This document shows positions 33,401 through 41,801 of a DNA stretch of 64,000 bases, piece by piece. The stretch comes from Corynebacterium guangdongense. Lineage in GTDB: Bacteria; Actinomycetota; Actinomycetes; Mycobacteriales; Mycobacteriaceae. A model generated the notes under the pieces. It worked only from the letters and a program-made list of their open reading frames with translations. It had not been told where the DNA came from and searched no databases. Position numbers and translations under genes: made by a program. The stretch is from NCBI RefSeq assembly GCF_030408915.1, contig NZ_CP047654.1, positions 1,364,001 to 1,428,000 of the forward strand, in the 5' to 3' direction. Each line of letters opens with the position of its first letter. Within the stretch, counting starts at the first letter, position 1.

Positions 33401-34108
33401 CTACCCGGCAGTCTTCTCGAAGACCAGCAGGACGTTGACTTCCCCCTCGTCGGCGATGGACGCGGCGATCATCTCCGGGGATTCGACGCCGTAGTCGTTG
33501 CGGTTGATTGGGATGTCGCCGGAGACGATCAGCCGTTCACCGTCGCGGACGGCGTCGAAGGCGTGCGTGACCTCGTGGGTGTTGCCCTTGATGGTCAGGT
33601 CGCCGGTGAGTTCGACGACGCCGGCGCTGCCGTCCCCCGGCAGGTGTGACACGTCGGCGGGTTCGGTGATCTGGAAGGTCGCCTCCGGGAACTCCTCCGT
33701 CATCAGCAGTTTGCGGCGGACGTTGACGTCGCGGACGTCGCGGTCGGTGGTGATGTTGGTGAGATCCACGACGACCTCGCCCGCGGTCAGTGTTCCCTCC
33801 TCGATAACCAGGTCGCCGGAGACGGTCTGGGTGGAGCCCGAGGTGGACTTGCGCTCATTGGGAAGCACCTCGTCGAAGGTGAAGCCGGCGGCGGTGAGGT
33901 TCGGCGGGACGCCCTGCACGACGGACCACTCACCGTCGACGTCGGTGGCCGCAGCCTCCGCCTTCTCCGTGTTGAGTCCCTCGGTCTTGGTGCCCGGCCC
34001 CAGGTAGAGCGAGGCCAGCATCGGCACCACCGCGTACAATGCGAGCGCGACGATCAGCACGATGAAAATGCTGACGACGATCTTCTGCTGGGTGGGCATC
34101 TTATTCAC
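33401..34108 (-). CDS. YceI-family lipid-binding-like protein, membrane anchored
   Basis: 235 residues. An N-terminal anchor (IVVSIFIVLIVALALYAVVP, about 10-32) without a lipobox is followed by an extracytoplasmic YceI beta-barrel domain (about 55-232) with DGEWSVVQG, VEGTLTAGEVVVDLTNI-like and GDLTIKGNTHEVTHAF blocks. YceI relatives bind polyisoprenoid lipids in a lipocalin-like pocket. Sits between the zinc-ribbon gene (ten bases upstream) and the 50-residue membrane protein. Confidence 0.85.
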   Translation of the reverse strand: MNKMPTQQKIVVSIFIVLIVALALYAVVPMLASLYLGPGTKTEGLNTEKAEAAATDVDGEWSVVQGVPPNLTAAGFTFDEVLPNERKSTSGSTQTVSGDLVIEEGTLTAGEVVVDLTNITTDRDVRDVNVRRKLLMTEEFPEATFQITEPADVSHLPGDGSAGVVELTGDLTIKGNTHEVTHAFDAVRDGERLIVSGDIPINRNDYGVESPEMIAASIADEGEVNVLLVFEKTAG

Positions 34109-34118
34109 AGTGACTCGC

Positions 34119-34448
34119 CTATCTCATTTTTTCGATCTTGCGCGCCAGGGCCACGAGTTCTTCGGCCAGGCCGCGAACCTCATCGCCGTCAGCGCCTTCG
34201 CTGACCGCTGTCGCGATGTCCTCGGCGGAGCATCGCAACTCAAAGAGCTGATCCCTCAGGGCGTCAGCCTTATCTGGATGAATGATAACCGCCTGGGCGG
34301 GAATAGCCGAACCCGATACATTATGGCGTTGCTCATAGGCTCTCTGGCGGCAGGACGGGCTGCAGTACTTGCGCGGCCGCCCGCGCCCCACCGGGGCAAG
34401 CTCCGCGCCGCACCAGCCGCATGCCGGGTTTCTGCGTGGTCTGGTCAT
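34119..34448 (-). CDS. Small zinc-ribbon protein
   Basis: 109 residues from ATG 34448, with GGCGGAG close upstream. The N-terminal motif CGWCGAELAPVGRGRPRKYC followed by SPSCRQRAYEQR gives four cysteines in a CxxC...CxxxC zinc site with a basic flank, possibly for nucleic acid. The C-terminal half is helical and acidic (ADALRDQLFELRC..., ending ALARKIEKMR). It is divergent from rbpA, with 114 bases between, and leads the YceI operon. Function not known. Confidence 0.75.
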   Translation of the reverse strand: MTRPRRNPACGWCGAELAPVGRGRPRKYCSPSCRQRAYEQRHNVSGSAIPAQAVIIHPDKADALRDQLFELRCSAEDIATAVSEGADGDEVRGLAEELVALARKIEKMR

Positions 34449-34483
34449 CTCCGCCCCCACCCTAGTCTTTCGGGGACCCGCCG

Positions 34484-34522
34484 GGAACATTTCGCGGGTG
34501 GGGCGCGTTATACTCTTATAGT
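34484..34522 (+). promoter_or_regulatory. rbpA promoter region with SigH-type element
   Basis: GGAAC (34484-34488), 18 bases, GTT (34507-34509) matches the SigH/SigR pattern GGAAT-N18-GTT. SigA-like -10 hexamers TATACT (34509-34514) and TATAGT (34517-34522) overlap or follow, so two promoters may be stacked. rbpA is a known SigR target in Streptomyces. Confidence 0.6.
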
Positions 34523-34562
34523 CGCTTGAATAAGCAATATCCATTGAAAGGATTGATGACGC

Positions 34563-34955
34563 ATGGCAGATCGCGTCCTGCGCGGCAGCCGAATGGGTGC
34601 CGTCAGCTACGAGACGGATCGTGACCACGATCTGGCTCCACGCCGGATGGTCAAGTACAAGACTCCGTCCGGCGAGGTCTTCGAGGTCCCCTTCGCGGAC
34701 GACGCTGAGATCCCGGAGGAATGGGTCGTCAAGAATGGCGAGACCGGTGAGCTGATGGAGGGCGAGGGCGTCGAGTCCAAGCCGACCAAGCCACCGCGCA
34801 CCCACTGGGACATGCTGCGTGAGCGCCGCTCGCTGGAGGAACTCGACGTGCTTCTGGAGGAGCGCCTCGAGGTGCTGCGCAAGAAGCGTCGTTCCGCCGC
34901 CCGGCTGCTCAAGGAGCAGAAGGAGCAGGAGGAGGCCGCGGCGGCCGGCCAGTAG
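34563..34955 (+). CDS. rbpA: RNA polymerase-binding protein RbpA
   Basis: 130 residues. Starts MADRVLRGSRMGAVSYETD, the N-terminal tail and core typical of RbpA, followed by the central fold (KYKTPSGEVFEVPFADDAE) and the sigma-interaction helix (THWDMLRERRSLEELDVLLE). RbpA binds the principal sigma factor and stabilises open complexes in actinobacteria. AAAGGATTG precedes the ATG. The C-terminal tail is Glu/Ala-rich. Divergent from the zinc-ribbon gene. Confidence 0.96.
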   Translation: MADRVLRGSRMGAVSYETDRDHDLAPRRMVKYKTPSGEVFEVPFADDAEIPEEWVVKNGETGELMEGEGVESKPTKPPRTHWDMLRERRSLEELDVLLEERLEVLRKKRRSAARLLKEQKEQEEAAAAGQ

Positions 34956-34966
34956 TCCCCCGCCGA

Positions 34967-35015
34967 AAAGCCTGGTGGCCCGGACACCCTCAGGGTGTCC
35001 GGGCCACCAGGCTTT
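34967..35015. terminator. Bidirectional terminator between rbpA and ppm1
   Basis: A nearly perfect inverted repeat of more than 20 bp: CCTGGTGGCCCGGACACCCT (34971-34990) pairs with 34992-35011, extended by AAAG / CTTT outside, giving a T run in both directions. Confidence 0.9.
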
Positions 35016-35023
35016 CTCCTGCC

Positions 35024-35932
35024 TTAGCGCTTCTTCTTCAGCAGGCCCGCGCGGCCGGCCTCGTAACGAACAAGACCGTTGATGGAGCCGGCCAGGTTCT
35101 TGCCCAGGTCCACGCGCTTCTTGAGGCGGCTGGCCGTGCCAGGCAGGGCGGAGCGCCCGTATTCAAACTTGACGAGCCCGACAATCGACTCCGCAAGGTT
35201 CCTGGCCTGCGAGCTGTGGTGCTCGACACCCCAGCGGGTGACGTCGACGAGCGAGTCCTTGACGAAGCTGCCGTCGAGCTTGGACTCGCCGTACTCGCGC
35301 TCGGTGAAGGTGATGGGCACCTCACGGACGTCGAAGCCGGCGTCGACCGCGCGGCGGGCGAAGTCGACCTGGAAGATATACCCCTTGCGGGAGAGCTCGC
35401 CCAGGTCGAGGGTCTCGAGGACCTCCCGGCGGATGGCGCGGTAGCCGGCGGTCATGTCGGTCAGGCCGGTGCCCAGCATGACGCCGATGTAGGCGTTTCC
35501 GCCCTTGGACAGGAACAGGCGGTCCTTCGGCCAGTTGACGACCTTGCCGCCGTCGAGGTAGCGGGAACCGATGACGACGTCGGCGCCGTCCTCGATCTGC
35601 GCCAGCAACAGGTGGAGCTGCTCCGGGGCGTGGGAGCCGTCGGCGTCCATCTCGACCAGGACCTGGTAGTCGCGCGCCAGGCCCCACTCGAAGCCGGCGA
35701 GGTAGGCGCCGAGGAGGCCGGACTTCTCGGTGCGGTGCAGGACGTGCACGGCGGCGTCGGCGGCGGCCAGTTCGTCGGCCTTGTCCCCGGTGCCGTCCGG
35801 GGAGTTGTCGTCGACGATCAGGACGTCGACGTCCGGCTGGGCGGCCCGGAGACGGCCGATGATCAGCGGAAGATTCTCGATCTCGTTGTAGGTCGGGATG
35901 ATGACGAGAGCTGTGTCAGCCGGATTATTCAC
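35024..35932 (-). CDS. ppm1: Polyprenol monophosphomannose synthase
   Basis: 302 residues. GT2 glycosyltransferase: [41 protein letters not shown] (DxD) and [10 protein letters not shown]. Transfers mannose from GDP-mannose to polyprenyl phosphate for lipomannan/lipoarabinomannan and protein mannosylation. The C-terminal 60 residues are basic ([11 protein letters not shown]...GLLKKKR) with no membrane helices; in M. tuberculosis the enzyme is fused to the Lnt domain, here encoded by the separate gene 23 bases upstream. Confidence 0.93.
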   Translation of the reverse strand: MNNPADTALVIIPTYNEIENLPLIIGRLRAAQPDVDVLIVDDNSPDGTGDKADELAAADAAVHVLHRTEKSGLLGAYLAGFEWGLARDYQVLVEMDADGSHAPEQLHLLLAQIEDGADVVIGSRYLDGGKVVNWPKDRLFLSKGGNAYIGVMLGTGLTDMTAGYRAIRREVLETLDLGELSRKGYIFQVDFARRAVDAGFDVREVPITFTEREYGESKLDGSFVKDSLVDVTRWGVEHHSSQARNLAESIVGLVKFEYGRSALPGTASRLKKRVDLGKNLAGSINGLVRYEAGRAGLLKKKR

Positions 35933-35955
35933 CAGCGGGACTCCTTCAGGTGGCG

Positions 35956-37533
35956 TTACTTGGTGCGCGTGCGTCGCGTGGACTTGTGGGCGGTTTTCCG
36001 GGCCGCTGCCGGCGCCGTCTTTTTCGTTGCCGCCCGCGGGCCGGTGCTCCGGCCCCGGTTGAGGAACAGTGCCGCGATGCCCAGGACGAGACCCATCATA
36101 ACGATCGCGATCTGGATCCAGTCACCATACCGTACCGCTAACGTCACACCTTCCCGCAACGGCAGGGTTTCCACCAGCGCGTTCGGCTCGAAAATCCTGG
36201 TCTTCTGGCTGACGCTGCCGTCTGGATGGACGATGGCGGACACGCCGGAGGTGGCCGCGACGACCACCGCACGGTCCGTCTCGATGGCGCGCATGCGGCT
36301 CATGGACAGCTGCTGGTAGGTCATGTCGGTGAAACCGAAGGTGGCGTTGTTGGTCGGGGTAGTCAGCAGCGTCGCGCCGTTGCGGACTGCATCGCGGTAG
36401 GCGTCGTCGAAGATGACCTCGTAGCAGGTGGCCACGCCGAGCGTGACCCCGCCCATGGTCACGGTGCCGTCGCCGTCGCCCGGCTTGAAGTCGCCGGCCG
36501 CGTCGACGTAGGGGCTGAAGATCCGGAATACCTCGCGGAAGGGCATCCACTCGCCGAAGGGCTGCAGGTAGATCTTGTTGTGGTACTCCCCGACCCCGGT
36601 CTCCGGGTCGAACACCTGCATGGTGTTGCGGTCGCCGACCTGGTCACGGGTGATCGTGCCCACCAGGATGGGCGCGTCGATCGCGTCGACGGCGCGGTTG
36701 ATGAGACGGGCCGCCTCCGCGTCGGCGAAGGGGTTGACGTCGGAGGAGTTCTCCGGCCAGATCACCAGGTCCGGCCGGGCGCCGGAGGCGGCGAGCTCCT
36801 CGGTGACCCGGACGTGGTTGCCCAGGACGGCGCGGCGCTGCGCGTTGAAGTCCAGACCCATCCGCGGGACGTTGCCCTGGATGGCGGCCACCTCGACCTC
36901 GCCGACGGTGGCGTCCGGCCGGTTGACTCCGAGCCCGGCGACCAGACCGACCGCGACCAGCCCGAGGGCGGTCACGCTGCCCACGGCACGCTGATCGCGA
37001 AGGAAAGCGGCGACCAGGCCGGTGGCGACGAGCGCGGCCGCGAGGCTGACCAGGGCCGGACCTCCCCAGGCCGCCAGGTTCGCCAGCGGCCCGTTGATCT
37101 GGCCCCAGGCCAGGCGGACCCAGGCAAAACCGCCGAAGGGCCAGGAACTGCGGGCGAATTCTACGGCCACGTAGAGAAAGGGGAAGGCGGCCCATCCCCA
37201 GCGCCAGCGGGCGATGGCGGTGCCCGCCCAGCCGGTGATCAGCGCGTAGAGGGCGCAGGTCACCGCCAGACCGACGTGGGCGATGGTGCCCACGAACTCC
37301 CCCACCCACGGCAGCAGCATGAGGTAGAGCACCAGCCCGTGCACGAACCCGAGGAGCGGGCCCTGGCGCAGGGTGGGACGGTCGCCGCCCCGCCACGGCC
37401 AGCGCATGAGGGTGAAGTACAGTAGCGCGATGCCGAGGACGCCGCACAGCCACCAGCCGATGGGCTCAAAGGAGGCGAAGACGAGGACGCCGGAGGTGGC
37501 GGCCAGCGCCAGACGCGCGAGAAGGAACCACAT
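35956..37533 (-). CDS. lnt: Apolipoprotein N-acyltransferase
   Basis: 525 residues. An N-terminal set of about six to seven membrane segments (1-200) precedes an extracytoplasmic nitrilase-like domain (about 220-480): [13 protein letters not shown] with the catalytic Glu, the Lys in [14 protein letters not shown], and [12 protein letters not shown] with the catalytic Cys. A final membrane helix and a very basic tail ([14 protein letters not shown]) follow. Adds the third acyl chain to lipoproteins; corresponds to Ppm2/Lnt, which cooperates with Ppm1 in corynebacteria. The start immediately follows the fxsA stop. Confidence 0.93.
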   Translation of the reverse strand: MWFLLARLALAATSGVLVFASFEPIGWWLCGVLGIALLYFTLMRWPWRGGDRPTLRQGPLLGFVHGLVLYLMLLPWVGEFVGTIAHVGLAVTCALYALITGWAGTAIARWRWGWAAFPFLYVAVEFARSSWPFGGFAWVRLAWGQINGPLANLAAWGGPALVSLAAALVATGLVAAFLRDQRAVGSVTALGLVAVGLVAGLGVNRPDATVGEVEVAAIQGNVPRMGLDFNAQRRAVLGNHVRVTEELAASGARPDLVIWPENSSDVNPFADAEAARLINRAVDAIDAPILVGTITRDQVGDRNTMQVFDPETGVGEYHNKIYLQPFGEWMPFREVFRIFSPYVDAAGDFKPGDGDGTVTMGGVTLGVATCYEVIFDDAYRDAVRNGATLLTTPTNNATFGFTDMTYQQLSMSRMRAIETDRAVVVAATSGVSAIVHPDGSVSQKTRIFEPNALVETLPLREGVTLAVRYGDWIQIAIVMMGLVLGIAALFLNRGRSTGPRAATKKTAPAAARKTAHKSTRRTRTK

Positions 37534-38049
37534 CTACTTGGATTCTCCGTTGTTGAAGTCCTCGGGGCTGACGTCCCGGGTCCACTGACGGATCTCATCC
37601 TCGTCGATGACCGAGGAGTCCGGCGTCGCGCCGTCCGGGCGCGCTCCCTGGGGGGTGATGAAGGATCCGTAGAAGTCCTGCTGCTGGGCCATCGGCGAGC
37701 GCTGGTAGAGGCGGGCGCCGAAGTCTTCCATCTGGACCTTGATCTTCTTGGCGATGAGGTTCATCAGCAGCTGTCGGCTCAGCGGAATGATGAGCAGCCA
37801 TGCCAGCATACTGGTCAGATAGCCGGGGATGGCGGACAGCAGCATGGCGACCATGAGGATGCCGGTCGTGGCCGCCTGCTCCATCGGGGTGCCGCGGGGG
37901 CGGCGCAGCTGGGCGGCGGCGAGGACGGAGCCGCCGCCCATCAGTGCGATCATGAGCAGTAGCGCCCATCCGAATCCGAGCCAGGAGGACATGCCCACGA
38001 AGGCGAGGACCTCGGCGATGACGTAGAGAAAGACCAGCAAAAACGGCAT
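37534..38049 (-). CDS. FxsA-family membrane protein
   Basis: 171 residues with three hydrophobic segments in the first 110, beginning MPFLLVFLYVIAEVLAFVGM and containing GSVLAAAQLRR and the long LSAIPGYLTSMLAWLLIIPL segment. FxsA in E. coli lessens F-plasmid exclusion of phage T7; in actinobacteria the role is unknown. Immediately followed by lnt and ppm1 in the same direction. Confidence 0.85.
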   Translation of the reverse strand: MPFLLVFLYVIAEVLAFVGMSSWLGFGWALLLMIALMGGGSVLAAAQLRRPRGTPMEQAATTGILMVAMLLSAIPGYLTSMLAWLLIIPLSRQLLMNLIAKKIKVQMEDFGARLYQRSPMAQQQDFYGSFITPQGARPDGATPDSSVIDEDEIRQWTRDVSPEDFNNGESK

Positions 38050-38058
38050 GCCGACAGC

Positions 38059-39348
38059 CTACCTGCGCACCTGCTCCAGCAACCAGCCGACGTCGTCGGT
38101 CAGTCCCTGGAAATACGGTGCGAAATGGTTGAGGCCCGTGCGTCCCGGAATGTTCGGCAGCGTGCGGGTCTGCCACTCCAGCGTCGTCCCCGCCCCGAGC
38201 GCCATCCAGGAGCGGTGGACCTGGGACACCGTGGCGAAGGGGACGATGTCGTCGTGCAGCGATCCCCACAACCGCACCGGGACCTCGGGAGCGGCCGCCC
38301 CCAGCCGACGGCGCCGTATCTCCGCCATCGTGTACGGCAGATCCTCGGCCACCTCCGCCAGCGGCCGGCCGTCCCTCGACCAGGATGCGGTGGAGGTCCA
38401 TCCGGAGGAGGCCACCGAGCCGCCGGCGCAGAGCGCGGCGTTGGCGATGAGCTCATTCAGTCCGTGGTCATTGAGCTGGTCGAGGACCTCCGCGAGAATC
38501 TCCGGGGAGGTGACCATGAGCCCGGCCACCGTATAGGCGATGACGCCGGTGACCATGGAGCCGTCGACGTGGCGGAGCACCGCGTGCAGATCCGAGGGTG
38601 GCGCGCCGATGACCGCCGCCCGCGGGCGCACGTCGGGGGCGTAGTCCGGCTCCTCCAGCAGCTTGCCGGCCGCTCCCCCGCCCTGGGAGAATCCCCACAG
38701 CCCGAGCGTGGAGTCGTCGACGCCGAACTCCCGGCAGGCGCGGACGGCGTCGGCAAGCGCGCGGGCGCTGGAGGGGTGGTCGCAGTAGAGCTGCACCCCG
38801 AGCGTCGGATCCCGCGGATAGTCGGTGAGGATGACCTGGCAACCGGCGGCGACGAGATAGTTGATCGTCGGCTGCTCATAGGTGACGACCAGGTCGTACG
38901 GGGCGCGCCGCCAGGCGTTGGCGCCCACGGTGCAGCTCAGTGAGGGATCGCAGTGGCGAGCCACGCCCTGGGTCGACGGGGCGAAGGCGACGACAACGCC
39001 CGTGCGCACCTTCGGCTGGAAGAGCGCGCCCGTCGCGGTGATCAGACGGCCGGAGGAGTCGCTGGTGACGTACTCGAAGCGGAGGCTGTCGGCGGGGTTG
39101 AGACTGCCCGCCAGGCCGACGGTGCGCATCCGCCGGGACCGCAGGAGGCTGCCCGGCTTCAGGCCCGTCACCCAGGTCGCGGAGCCGAAGGAGGGGCTGC
39201 GCGCGCCGTCGCGTCTCTCCTCGTCACGCCAGGGCATCGGCGCCAGGCCGAGGGCGCGACGGGCGCCGCCGCTGAGCGTGTCATGCAGCAGGGGGAGCAG
39301 GGTGCGGGCGAGGCGTCGCGTGGTGCCGGCTCGCCAGGGTCTGCTCAT
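38059..39348 (-). CDS. Secretory-lipase-family alpha/beta hydrolase
   Basis: 429 residues from ATG 39348. The LIP/secretory lipase family is indicated by VVVAFAPSTQGVARHCDPS, VILTDYPRDPTLGVQ, nucleophile elbow LWGFSQGGGAAGKL and late His in GLNHFAPYF; the Asp is probably in LWGSLHDDIVP. It has no clear signal peptide, only an Arg-rich amphipathic start, so either cytosolic or exported in another way. Acyl ester substrate unknown. Nine bases separate it from fxsA. Divergent from the CobG-like gene with 26 bases between starts. Confidence 0.85.
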   Translation of the reverse strand: MSRPWRAGTTRRLARTLLPLLHDTLSGGARRALGLAPMPWRDEERRDGARSPSFGSATWVTGLKPGSLLRSRRMRTVGLAGSLNPADSLRFEYVTSDSSGRLITATGALFQPKVRTGVVVAFAPSTQGVARHCDPSLSCTVGANAWRRAPYDLVVTYEQPTINYLVAAGCQVILTDYPRDPTLGVQLYCDHPSSARALADAVRACREFGVDDSTLGLWGFSQGGGAAGKLLEEPDYAPDVRPRAAVIGAPPSDLHAVLRHVDGSMVTGVIAYTVAGLMVTSPEILAEVLDQLNDHGLNELIANAALCAGGSVASSGWTSTASWSRDGRPLAEVAEDLPYTMAEIRRRRLGAAAPEVPVRLWGSLHDDIVPFATVSQVHRSWMALGAGTTLEWQTRTLPNIPGRTGLNHFAPYFQGLTDDVGWLLEQVRR

Positions 39349-39374
39349 GGGCACCACTGTAGACTTCCTGGACC

Positions 39375-40265
39375 ATGGTTGATTTCTACGACGCGGCCGA
39401 CGGACCGGCGGCGTTCCTGTCAATTCCCGGTGGCCGACTCGAGGGTGAGGACGCGGCCCGGGTCTTCGCGGCGGCCGCGGCGCTGGGCGGGGAACTGTCC
39501 GTCACCGCCCGGGGCCGGCTGCTGCTGCGCTCGGTCGGCGACGTCGAGGCGCTGCGCGCGGCCTGGCGGGAGCATGGCAGCCGCCACCGTGTCCTCGCGA
39601 CGCCCCGCTCCGCCGCGGCGCTGTCGCACGCCCGCGAGATTGCCCGCCTGCTTGACGACGCGGGCCTGCCCCGGACCCTCACCGTTGGCATCGACGACGG
39701 CACCGGGGACGTCGCCACGCAGCGGCTCCACGCTCTGCTCACCACCGACGTCTCCCCGGCGGAGGCGCTCGCCCGTATCGTTGGGGCGGGCCCGGCGCAC
39801 CGGCGCAGCCCCGGACCGGTGACCCCGCCCATCGGCTGGCTGCCGCTCGAGGACGGCCGCGTCGACCTGGCCGGGGTGCTTCCACTGGGGATTTTCCCGC
39901 CTCGGCTGGCGGAACTGCTGGCCGCCCTGGCCCGCCCGGTCACCCTCACCCCCTGGCGCTCGCTCATCATCCATGACCTGCCCGAGGGGGACGCCGACGC
40001 GGCGGTGAGGATTCTCGCCCCCTGGGGCGTGGTCTTCGACGCGGGGTCGCCCTGGCTGAAGGTGACGTCGTGCGTCGGCAGGCCCGGGTGCGCGCACGCG
40101 CTCTCCGACGTGCGCGCCGACGCCGCCCGGCTGGCCTCCGCAGGCCCTGCGGAGCGCGTCCATCTCATCGGCTGCGCGCGCGGCTGCGGGCGCCCTTCCG
40201 GGCACTTCCTCGAGTACGAGGCGCACGCGGAGGGTGAGTACGAGACCGCCTACCGCGGCATGTGA
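39375..40265 (+). CDS. CobG/nitrite-sulfite-reductase-like ferredoxin domain protein
   Basis: 296 residues. Two ferredoxin-like half domains are visible, the first with LSVTARGRLLLRSVGDVEAL. The C-terminal siroheme/[4Fe-4S] motif is KVTSCVGRPGCAHAL then LIGCARGCGRPSGH, the C-x5-C...C-x3-C pattern of the nitrite/sulfite reductase superfamily. Precorrin-3B synthase (CobG) is the closest named type, but the protein is shorter than usual CobG and no cobalamin gene is adjacent. Its 3' end overlaps the convergent SDR gene by 16 bases. Confidence 0.75.
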   Translation: MVDFYDAADGPAAFLSIPGGRLEGEDAARVFAAAAALGGELSVTARGRLLLRSVGDVEALRAAWREHGSRHRVLATPRSAAALSHAREIARLLDDAGLPRTLTVGIDDGTGDVATQRLHALLTTDVSPAEALARIVGAGPAHRRSPGPVTPPIGWLPLEDGRVDLAGVLPLGIFPPRLAELLAALARPVTLTPWRSLIIHDLPEGDADAAVRILAPWGVVFDAGSPWLKVTSCVGRPGCAHALSDVRADAARLASAGPAERVHLIGCARGCGRPSGHFLEYEAHAEGEYETAYRGM

Positions 40266-40957
40266 CGCCAGATCGGGCGCGGGACCAGCCGCATCACCCC
40301 CGCCAGGACGCGCAGCGCACCGGGGACCCAGAAGGTGCCGGGCCGGCCAGCCCGCACGCGGGCGACGACTGCCTCGGCGACCTGGGCCGGGGTCACCGAC
40401 ATCGGTGCCGGCGTCATTCCCTCGGTCATGGAACCGATGACGAAGCCCGGGCGGGCGACGTAGAGGCGCAGATCCGTGCCGTGGAGGCGATCCGACAGGC
40501 CCTGGCAGAAGGCGTCCAGGCCGGCCTTGGTCGAGCCGTAGACGTAATTGGCCCGGCGGGCCCGCCAGCCGGCCACGGAACTGAAGGCGACGATGTCGCC
40601 GGAGTCCATGTGATCGGCCAGGACGGTGAGCATGGACACCTGGGCGGTGTAGTCGACGGTCGCGATCTCGGCGGCGTGGGCCTCGTCGGCTTCCGCCCGG
40701 GCCTGGTCGCCGAGGATGCCGAAGGCGACGACGGCGATGTCGACCTTCTCCCCCGCTGTTCTCTCCGCCTCCTCGACGAGGCGCCGGTGACCGGTGAGGT
40801 CGGCGGCGTCGAAGGGCAGGACATGGCGGGAGGCCGCACCCGGGAAATCGGGTACGGCCTCGGGGCGCCGCGCCGCCGCGACGACCGTGCGCCCCTGGCA
40901 CAGGCGCTGCACGGTCTCGGTCCCAATGTCACTGGTGCCACCAAGCAGGAGAATCAT
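40250..40957 (-). CDS. Short-chain dehydrogenase/reductase, DprE2-like
   Basis: 235 residues. N-terminal MILLLGGTSDIGTETVQRL is the GxxxGxG nucleotide motif; FSSVAGWRARRANYVYGSTK carries catalytic Ser, Tyr and Lys, and ARPGFVIGSMTEGM the substrate loop. The combination resembles decaprenylphosphoryl-2-keto-ribose reductase (DprE2), used in arabinan synthesis, but dprE1 is not adjacent, so this may be a paralogue. Overlaps the CobG-like gene at the 3' ends. Confidence 0.8.
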   Translation of the reverse strand: MILLLGGTSDIGTETVQRLCQGRTVVAAARRPEAVPDFPGAASRHVLPFDAADLTGHRRLVEEAERTAGEKVDIAVVAFGILGDQARAEADEAHAAEIATVDYTAQVSMLTVLADHMDSGDIVAFSSVAGWRARRANYVYGSTKAGLDAFCQGLSDRLHGTDLRLYVARPGFVIGSMTEGMTPAPMSVTPAQVAEAVVARVRAGRPGTFWVPGALRVLAGVMRLVPRPIWRHMPR

Positions 40958-40995
40958 GGTGACCGATCGTAGCGTCCCCGGGCGCCGGACGCCTC

Positions 40996-41796
40996 CTAGG
41001 AGGCGATCTGGTAGCCGGTCATCGACAGCGAACCCCAGGTGCGCATGTCGTTGAAGGCGGAGACGGTCTGCGCCCTGCCGGATTCGCTCATCCCGGCGGT
41101 GACGCCGGCGACGTAGGCCAGCGGCAGGAAATGGTCCGGGGTGGGCACTGCGGCCTGGAAGGCCTCATGCTCCAGGAGGGTCTCGAAGCGTTCCGGGGAC
41201 GCCAGCATGATCTCCTTGGCGGACTCGTCGAAGGCGTCGGCCCACTCCATGCCGGTGTCGCCGTACTTCGGCGCGGCCATGCGCAGGTTGTGCACGACGT
41301 TGCCGGAGCCGACGATGAGCACGTTGTTCTCGCGGGCCAGGCGGGCAAGCTTCTGGCCCAGCCGGAGGTGGTGGGAATAGGGCTTGGTGCCGTCGATAGA
41401 GAGCTGGACGACCGGGATCTTCGCCTCCGGGAACATGTGCTTGAGCACGGACCAGGTGCCGTGATCCAGGCCCCAGTTGTAGTCGGACTCGACGAGGTCG
41501 GGCTTGGCGACGTCCTTGACCAGCTCGGCGATCTCCGGGTCGCCCGGGGCGTCGTACTGCACGGCCATGAGCTCCGGCGGGAAGCCCCAGAAGTCGTGGA
41601 TGGTCTTGGGGTTGGTCATCGCGGTGACGCCGGTGCCCCGGGTGTACCAGTGCGCGGACACCGAGAGGATGGCGCGCGGCGCCTGGTTGGTCTCGATCTC
41701 CTGGCCGAGCTTCTGCCAGGTCTGGGTGAAGGTGTTGTCCTCGATGGCGTTCATCGGGGTGCCGTGGCCGACGAACAGTGCGTTGGTGGTTGTCAT
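40996..41796 (-). CDS. DODA-type extradiol aromatic ring-opening dioxygenase (YgiD-like)
   Basis: 266 residues of the LigB/DODA class. Metal and active-site segments: LFVGHGTPMNAIEDN, ILSVSAHWYTRG, LDHGTWSVLKHMFP and VGSGNVVHNL. Such enzymes use Fe or Zn to cleave catechols; the physiological substrate of the YgiD group is uncertain. Five bases separate it from the M24 peptidase stop upstream. Confidence 0.9.
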   Translation of the reverse strand: MTTTNALFVGHGTPMNAIEDNTFTQTWQKLGQEIETNQAPRAILSVSAHWYTRGTGVTAMTNPKTIHDFWGFPPELMAVQYDAPGDPEIAELVKDVAKPDLVESDYNWGLDHGTWSVLKHMFPEAKIPVVQLSIDGTKPYSHHLRLGQKLARLARENNVLIVGSGNVVHNLRMAAPKYGDTGMEWADAFDESAKEIMLASPERFETLLEHEAFQAAVPTPDHFLPLAYVAGVTAGMSESGRAQTVSAFNDMRTWGSLSMTGYQIAS

Positions 41797-41801
41797 GGTC
41801 G

